Assembly (NCBI GenBank): GCA_902706205.1
Contig: CACSKA010000010.1
Span: 165,661-229,660, forward strand
Direction: 5' to 3'
DNA length: 64,000 nt
DNA from: Chryseobacterium sp. 18061
GTDB lineage: Bacteria; Pseudomonadota; Gammaproteobacteria; Enterobacterales; Enterobacteriaceae
Numbering within the stretch: the first letter of the stretch is position 1; each line of letters begins with the position of its first letter. Of the stretch, positions 60,393 to 64,000 are shown piece after piece. The notes below the pieces were generated by a model. That model was not told the origin of the DNA. It worked only from the letters and a program-made list of their open reading frames with translations, and searched no databases. A program made the position numbers and the translations under genes.

Positions 60393-61208
60393 TTACCAGC
60401 CTTTAACCGCGCCACCGTTGAAGATCTTGTTGGCGGCTTCGTAGACTTCGTCAGACTGATACGCTTCAACGAATTTCTTCACGTTTTCCGCATCTTTGTT
60501 GTCTTCACGGCTCACGATCAGGTTTACGTACGGGGAGTCTTTGTCTTCAACAAAGATGCCGTCTTTTGCCGGAGTCAGGCCAATCTGGCTTGCGTAAGTG
60601 GTGTTGATAACGGCCAGTGCAATCTGAGCATCGTCCAGGGAGCGTGGCAGCTGCGGAGCTTCTAGCTCAACAATTTTCAGGTTTTTTGGGTTCTCGGTAA
60701 TGTCCAGAGAGGTCGGCAGCAGACCAACGCCTTCTTTCAGTTTGATCAGGCCCACTTTCTGCAGCAGCAGCAGGGAGCGACCGAGGTTGGTTGGATCGTT
60801 AGGCACCGCAACCTGAGAACCCGGCTGGAGTTCGTCCAAGGATTTGATTTTTTTGGAGTAACCAGCAATCGGATAAACGAAGGTGCTGCCGACTGGAACC
60901 AGTTTGTAGCCGCGATCTTTGATCTGCTGATCCAGGTACGGTTTGTGCTGGAAGGCGTTGGCGTCAATATCGCCTTTGCTCAGCGCTTCGTTAGGCAGGA
61001 CGTAGTCGTTGAAGGTCACGAGTTCAACGTCAAGGCCATACTTCTCTTTTGCTACTTTCTGAGCAGCTTCAGCAACCTGCTGTTCTGCACCCACGATCAC
61101 ACCGACTTTAATATGGTTAGGGTCTTTTTGATCCGGACCACAACCCACGAGTGCCAGAGAACCAATCAGGGCACCTACTGCCGCAAAGGTTTTTAACTTG
61201 AACGCCAT
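60393..61208 (-). CDS. metQ: MetQ, D/L-methionine-binding lipoprotein
   Basis: MetQ captures methionine for the MetNI importer and is anchored to the membrane by lipidation. The 271-residue precursor has a signal ending in lipobox LVGC (Cys23, then Gly-Pro-Asp), followed by the NlpA-family fold (VGVIVGAEQQVAEAAQKVAK). E. coli length. Last gene of metN-metI-metQ. Confidence 0.97.
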   Translation of the reverse strand: MAFKLKTFAAVGALIGSLALVGCGPDQKDPNHIKVGVIVGAEQQVAEAAQKVAKEKYGLDVELVTFNDYVLPNEALSKGDIDANAFQHKPYLDQQIKDRGYKLVPVGSTFVYPIAGYSKKIKSLDELQPGSQVAVPNDPTNLGRSLLLLQKVGLIKLKEGVGLLPTSLDITENPKNLKIVELEAPQLPRSLDDAQIALAVINTTYASQIGLTPAKDGIFVEDKDSPYVNLIVSREDNKDAENVKKFVEAYQSDEVYEAANKIFNGGAVKGW

Positions 61209-61249
61209 TTTCTTTCCTTAACTCTTAGAGTTGTATGTTGTGTGTAACG

Positions 61250-61903
61250 TTACTTGTGAGTGACAGCCCGGACGATACGATCGCCAGAGAATTGAATTAA
61301 ATAAACCAGAACAACCAGTAATACCAGCACGGTGTTCATTACCGTGGCGTTATAGCCGATGTAACCGTACTGATAGCCAATCTGACCCAAACCACCGGCA
61401 CCGACGGCACCGCCCATCGCGGAGTAACCGACCAGAGTGATGAGCGTAATGGTGGCCGCGTTCACCAGACCCGGCAACGCTTCTGGCAACAGGACTTTGC
61501 GAACGATCTGCATGACCGTTGCACCCATTGCGCGGGAAGCTTCAATCAGCCCGGTTGGGATTTCAAGCAGGGCGTTTTCCACCATACGGGCGATAAACGG
61601 TGCTGCACCTACGGTCAGTGGAACGATCGCTGCCTGCAGGCCGATAGAGGTTCCGACAATCACGCGGGTAAATGGAATCATCCATACCAGCAGGATAATG
61701 AATGGAATAGAACGGAAGATATTCACCAGCGCAGAGAGGATGCCGTACAGCTTCACGTTCTCAGCAATCTGGCCAGGACGTGTGACATACAGCAGCACGC
61801 CCACAGGCAGACCCAATACGAAACCAAAGAAACCGGAAACAAAGGTCATTGCCAACGTTTCCCAGACGCCACGCGCCAGTAACCACATCATCGGCTCAGA
61901 CAT
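61250..61903 (-). CDS. metI: MetI, methionine ABC transporter permease
   Basis: MetI is the inner-membrane channel of the methionine importer, with five membrane helices per subunit. The 217 residues carry the EAA loop (ALLEIPTGLIEASRAMGAT...LLPEALPGL, about 115-150) that docks onto MetN. Its start overlaps metN by eight bases. E. coli length. Confidence 0.97.
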   Translation of the reverse strand: MSEPMMWLLARGVWETLAMTFVSGFFGFVLGLPVGVLLYVTRPGQIAENVKLYGILSALVNIFRSIPFIILLVWMIPFTRVIVGTSIGLQAAIVPLTVGAAPFIARMVENALLEIPTGLIEASRAMGATVMQIVRKVLLPEALPGLVNAATITLITLVGYSAMGGAVGAGGLGQIGYQYGYIGYNATVMNTVLVLLVVLVYLIQFSGDRIVRAVTHK

Positions 61904-62927
61904 AACCCAGTACCTCTACTTTCACATGGTGTTCTTGCAGCCAGGCAATGGCGGCTTGCGTATCTTCGTGTGTGCCGTGCATTTCAGTCAGCATAATGCC
62001 GAACTTCACGCCGCCGGCGTAATCCATCTGCGCACTAATAATGTTGTTGTTCACATTAAAGCGGCGGGCGGTTTCTGACAGCAGCGGTGCATCGACGGAC
62101 TGGCCGGTAAATTCCATACGCAGCATCGGCACGCTGTCCGCCAGCTGTTCTGGTTTCAGGCGAGTCAGATAGTCTTCCGGAATGTCCAGGTGCAGTGTGG
62201 ACTGAATGAATTGTTGCGCCAGTGGCGTTTTCGGATGAGAGAACACTTCGCTCACCGTATCCTGCTCGATCAACTCACCGTTACTGATAACCGCCACGCA
62301 GTCACAGATACGCTTCACCACGTCCATTTCGTGCGTGATAAGCAGAATGGTCAGGCCGAGGCGACGGTTAATGTCTTTCAACAGTTCGAGAATAGAACGG
62401 GTAGTGGCCGGATCCAGTGCGCTGGTGGCTTCATCACACAGTAGAACGTTTGGATTGCTTGCCAGCGCACGGGCGATGGCCACGCGCTGTTTCTGACCAC
62501 CGGAAAGGTTCGCCGGGTAGCTGTCGTGTTTATCTGACAAACCAACCAGTTCCAGCAGTTCCGTCACGCGTCGCTTCACTTCTTCTTTAGAGGTGTTGTC
62601 CAGCTCAAGCGGCAGGGCAACGTTCCCGAAAACGGTACGTGATGCCAGCAGGTTAAAATGCTGGAAAATCATGCCAATCTGGCGACGTGCTTTGGTTAAC
62701 TGTGATTCGGAAAGGGCAGTTAAATCCTGCCCATCAACAAGAACGCTTCCCTGGGTTGGGCGCTCGAGTAAGTTGACGCAGCGGATCAGCGTGCTTTTAC
62801 CTGCACCTGATGCTCCGATGACGCCGTAAATTTGCCCGGCAGGCACATGCAGGCTGACGTTATTCAACGCCTGAATGCTTTTATTGCCTTGCTGGAACAC
62901 TTTGGTGATATTCGAAAGTTTTATCAT
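61896..62927 (-). CDS. metN: MetN, methionine ABC transporter ATP-binding protein
   Basis: MetN powers methionine uptake and is trans-inhibited by methionine through its C-terminal NIL (ACT-like) domain. The 343 residues have Walker A GASGAGKST (38-46), signature LSGGQKQR, Walker B LLCDEATSALD, and a C-terminal domain (about 245-343) containing FGIMLTEMHG. First gene of the operon, preceded by a MetJ operator. Confidence 0.97.
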   Translation of the reverse strand: MIKLSNITKVFQQGNKSIQALNNVSLHVPAGQIYGVIGASGAGKSTLIRCVNLLERPTQGSVLVDGQDLTALSESQLTKARRQIGMIFQHFNLLASRTVFGNVALPLELDNTSKEEVKRRVTELLELVGLSDKHDSYPANLSGGQKQRVAIARALASNPNVLLCDEATSALDPATTRSILELLKDINRRLGLTILLITHEMDVVKRICDCVAVISNGELIEQDTVSEVFSHPKTPLAQQFIQSTLHLDIPEDYLTRLKPEQLADSVPMLRMEFTGQSVDAPLLSETARRFNVNNNIISAQMDYAGGVKFGIMLTEMHGTHEDTQAAIAWLQEHHVKVEVLGYV

Positions 62928-63002
62928 TAGCTATTTATAATCGTTTAGTGATTTGCCGTGGCGTTTTGTGCTGCTGCAGAGGTGCAGCGACGTCAATGAA
63001 AT

Positions 63003-63034
63003 GGATGTTAAGGCATCCAGACGTCTAAATCAAT
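63003..63034 (-). promoter_or_regulatory. MetJ operator (met boxes) upstream of metN
   Basis: A perfect eight-base met box AGACGTCT lies at 63019-63026. It is preceded by AGGCATCC (five of eight) and weaker neighbours in register (GGATGTTA, AAATCAAT), giving the tandem array MetJ requires. It is about 90 bp upstream of the metN start, where SAM-dependent repression is expected. Confidence 0.8.
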
Positions 63035-63115
63035 CCGGGAGGGCAATAATGAGCACTTTATTGGCGCAGGAAAAATGAGATACTAGCGCCACAAGCCTTA
63101 CTCAGGAGCAAACCG

Positions 63116-63682
63116 GTGGCAAAAACCGTACCCGCTATTTTTTTAGACCGTGATGGCACTATTAATGTCGATCATGGTTACGTCCACGAAATCGACGCAT
63201 TCGAATTTATCGATGGCGCCATTGACGCTATGCGTGAGCTAAAAGATATGGGCTATGCGCTGGTGTTGGTGACCAACCAGTCCGGAATTGCTCGGGGCAA
63301 ATTTACCGAAGCCCAGTTCGAAACATTAACTGAGTGGATGGACTGGTCTCTGGCCGATCGTGGTGTTGATCTGGATGGCATCTATTTCTGTCCCCATCAT
63401 CCGCAAGGAACAGTAGAAGAGTACCGTCAGGTCTGCGATTGCCGTAAGCCACATCCGGGAATGTTGATTTCTGCCCGTGATTTCCTTCATATCGATATGG
63501 ACGCCTCCTTTATGGTTGGCGACAAAATAGAGGATATGCAGGCAGCCACCGCTGCAGGCGTCGGTACTAAAGTATTAGTGCGTACCGGCAAGCCAGTGAC
63601 CGATGAGGCGGAAAATGCAGCGGATTGGGTGCTTAATAGCCTTGCGGCGCTACCTGCAGCCATCAAAAAGCAGAATAAGTAA
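63116..63682 (+). CDS. gmhB: GmhB, D-glycero-beta-D-manno-heptose-1,7-bisphosphate 7-phosphatase
   Basis: GmhB removes the 7-phosphate in ADP-heptose synthesis for lipopolysaccharide core. This 188-residue HAD-family enzyme has nucleophile D11 and acid/base D13 (FLDRDGTIN), the VGDKIEDM acidic pair, and structural zinc ligands C92, H94, C107 and C109 (CPHHPQG, CDCRKP). It starts at GTG after CAGGAG. Three residues shorter than E. coli at the C-terminus. It is followed at once by an rrn promoter region. Confidence 0.97.
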   Translation: MAKTVPAIFLDRDGTINVDHGYVHEIDAFEFIDGAIDAMRELKDMGYALVLVTNQSGIARGKFTEAQFETLTEWMDWSLADRGVDLDGIYFCPHHPQGTVEEYRQVCDCRKPHPGMLISARDFLHIDMDASFMVGDKIEDMQAATAAGVGTKVLVRTGKPVTDEAENAADWVLNSLAALPAAIKKQNK

Positions 63683-63703
63683 GCGTTCAGGCGAAAAGAT
63701 GAG

Positions 63704-63759
63704 CGGTTGAAATAAAAATGCATTTTTCCGCTTGTCATTCCTCAGCAGCTCCCTATAAT
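63704..63759 (+). promoter_or_regulatory. rrn P1 promoter with UP element
   Basis: TTGTCA (63732-63737) and TATAAT (63754-63759) are separated by 16 bp, the usual rrn P1 spacing, with a GC-rich GCGCCTCC discriminator. The A/T-rich stretch 63704-63731 acts as the UP element. Fis sites would fall in the preceding gmhB 3' end. Confidence 0.92.
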
Positions 63760-63840
63760 GCGCCTCCATCGACACGGAACATGTGAACAACTTCACAGTG
63801 TACCGGCGGCGATGAGAGTTAAAAATCCTGAAATTAAGGG

Positions 63841-63868
63841 TTGACTCTGAAAGAGGAAAGCGTAGTAT
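63841..63868 (+). promoter_or_regulatory. rrn P2 promoter
   Basis: TTGACT and TAGTAT (E. coli P2 has TAATAT) are 16 bp apart, followed by ACGCCACC. It lies 109 bp downstream of P1, close to the E. coli arrangement. Confidence 0.9.
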
Positions 63869-63870
63869 AC

Positions 63871-64000
63871 GCCACCTCGAGTTAGCAAGCGAAAGCGCGT
63901 AACTCACTGCTCTTTAACAATTTATCAGACAATCTGTGTGGGCACTCAAAGTGACATGGATTCTTAAACGTCGAAAGACGCTAAATAGAATACCAAGTCT
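63871..64000 (+). ncRNA. rRNA operon leader with boxB/boxA antitermination sites (rrnH position)
   Basis: After P2 there is a hairpin GTTAGC-AAGCGAAAGC-GCGTAAC-type boxB followed by boxA TGCTCTTTAACAA (63908-63920), then the conserved ATTTATCAGACAATCTGTGT leader up to AATACCAAGTCT. By E. coli spacing, the 16S rRNA begins roughly 70 bases beyond the window. No rRNA gene itself is included. Confidence 0.92.

Noticed and set aside
1..64000. A CRISPR array, prophage, toxin-antitoxin pair or biosynthetic gene cluster
   Set aside because: No regularly spaced direct repeats, integrase, transposase or unfamiliar multi-gene block was seen; the window is conserved core genome.

Overview
The window is a gene-dense, colinear piece of an enterobacterial chromosome. 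Gene order, protein lengths and motifs match the Escherichia coli K-12 segment from folK/pcnB to gmhB/rrnH almost one for one, so the organism belongs to the Enterobacteriaceae. FhuA, BamA loop and intergenic repeat differences, and the absence of yaeI and yaeF, show that it is not E. coli itself. A relative in the Enterobacter/Lelliottia/Leclercia/Kluyvera neighbourhood fits, but the genus cannot be fixed from this sequence alone. No phage, plasmid, transposase, integrase, CRISPR array or tRNA gene was seen.

Layout. 1-4.5 kb (minus strand): folK (partial), pcnB, gluQ, dksA, sfsA, thpR, covering folate, RNA polyadenylation, tRNA modification and the stringent response. 4.5-16 kb (plus): hrpB, mrcB and the ferrichrome operon fhuA-fhuC-fhuD-fhuB, with two large palindromic repeats flanking mrcB. 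16-21.5 kb: hemL (minus), clcA and erpA (plus), then the minus-strand group mtn-btuF-yadS. 21.6-26 kb (plus): dgt, degP, cdaR. 26-31 kb (minus): yaeH, dapD, glnD, map. 31-53 kb (plus): a long essential block with translation factors (rpsB, tsf, pyrH, frr), isoprenoid and phospholipid synthesis (dxr, uppS, cdsA), envelope proteostasis and outer-membrane assembly (rseP, bamA, skp), lipid A and fatty acid synthesis (lpxD, fabZ, lpxA, lpxB), then rnhB, dnaE, accA and ldcC. 53-57 kb: yaeR and tilS (plus), rof and yaeP (minus), yaeQ, arfB and nlpE (plus). 57-63 kb (minus): proS, trmO, rcsF and the methionine transporter metN-metI-metQ. 63-64 kb (plus): gmhB, followed by the P1/P2 promoters and leader of an rRNA operon whose 16S gene starts just beyond the window.

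How the genes work together. The dxr-to-lpxB block is the cell-envelope supply line: isoprenoid carrier, CDP-diacylglycerol, lipid A precursors, the sigma-E protease, the beta-barrel insertase and a periplasmic chaperone. DegP, NlpE and RcsF elsewhere in the window belong to the sigma-E, Cpx and Rcs envelope-stress systems. Regulatory signals visible in the DNA include a sigma-E promoter before degP, a Fur-like box before fhuA, a MetJ operator before metN, an S2-type leader before rpsB, a rare ATT start codon on pcnB, and many Rho-independent terminators.

Nothing here looks like a new multi-gene system. The best leads are small: repeats (an ERIC element, two pyrimidine/purine palindromes, a BIME), loop remodelling in FhuA and BamA, a glutamine-rich PBP1b tail, and a string of hairpins before glnD.
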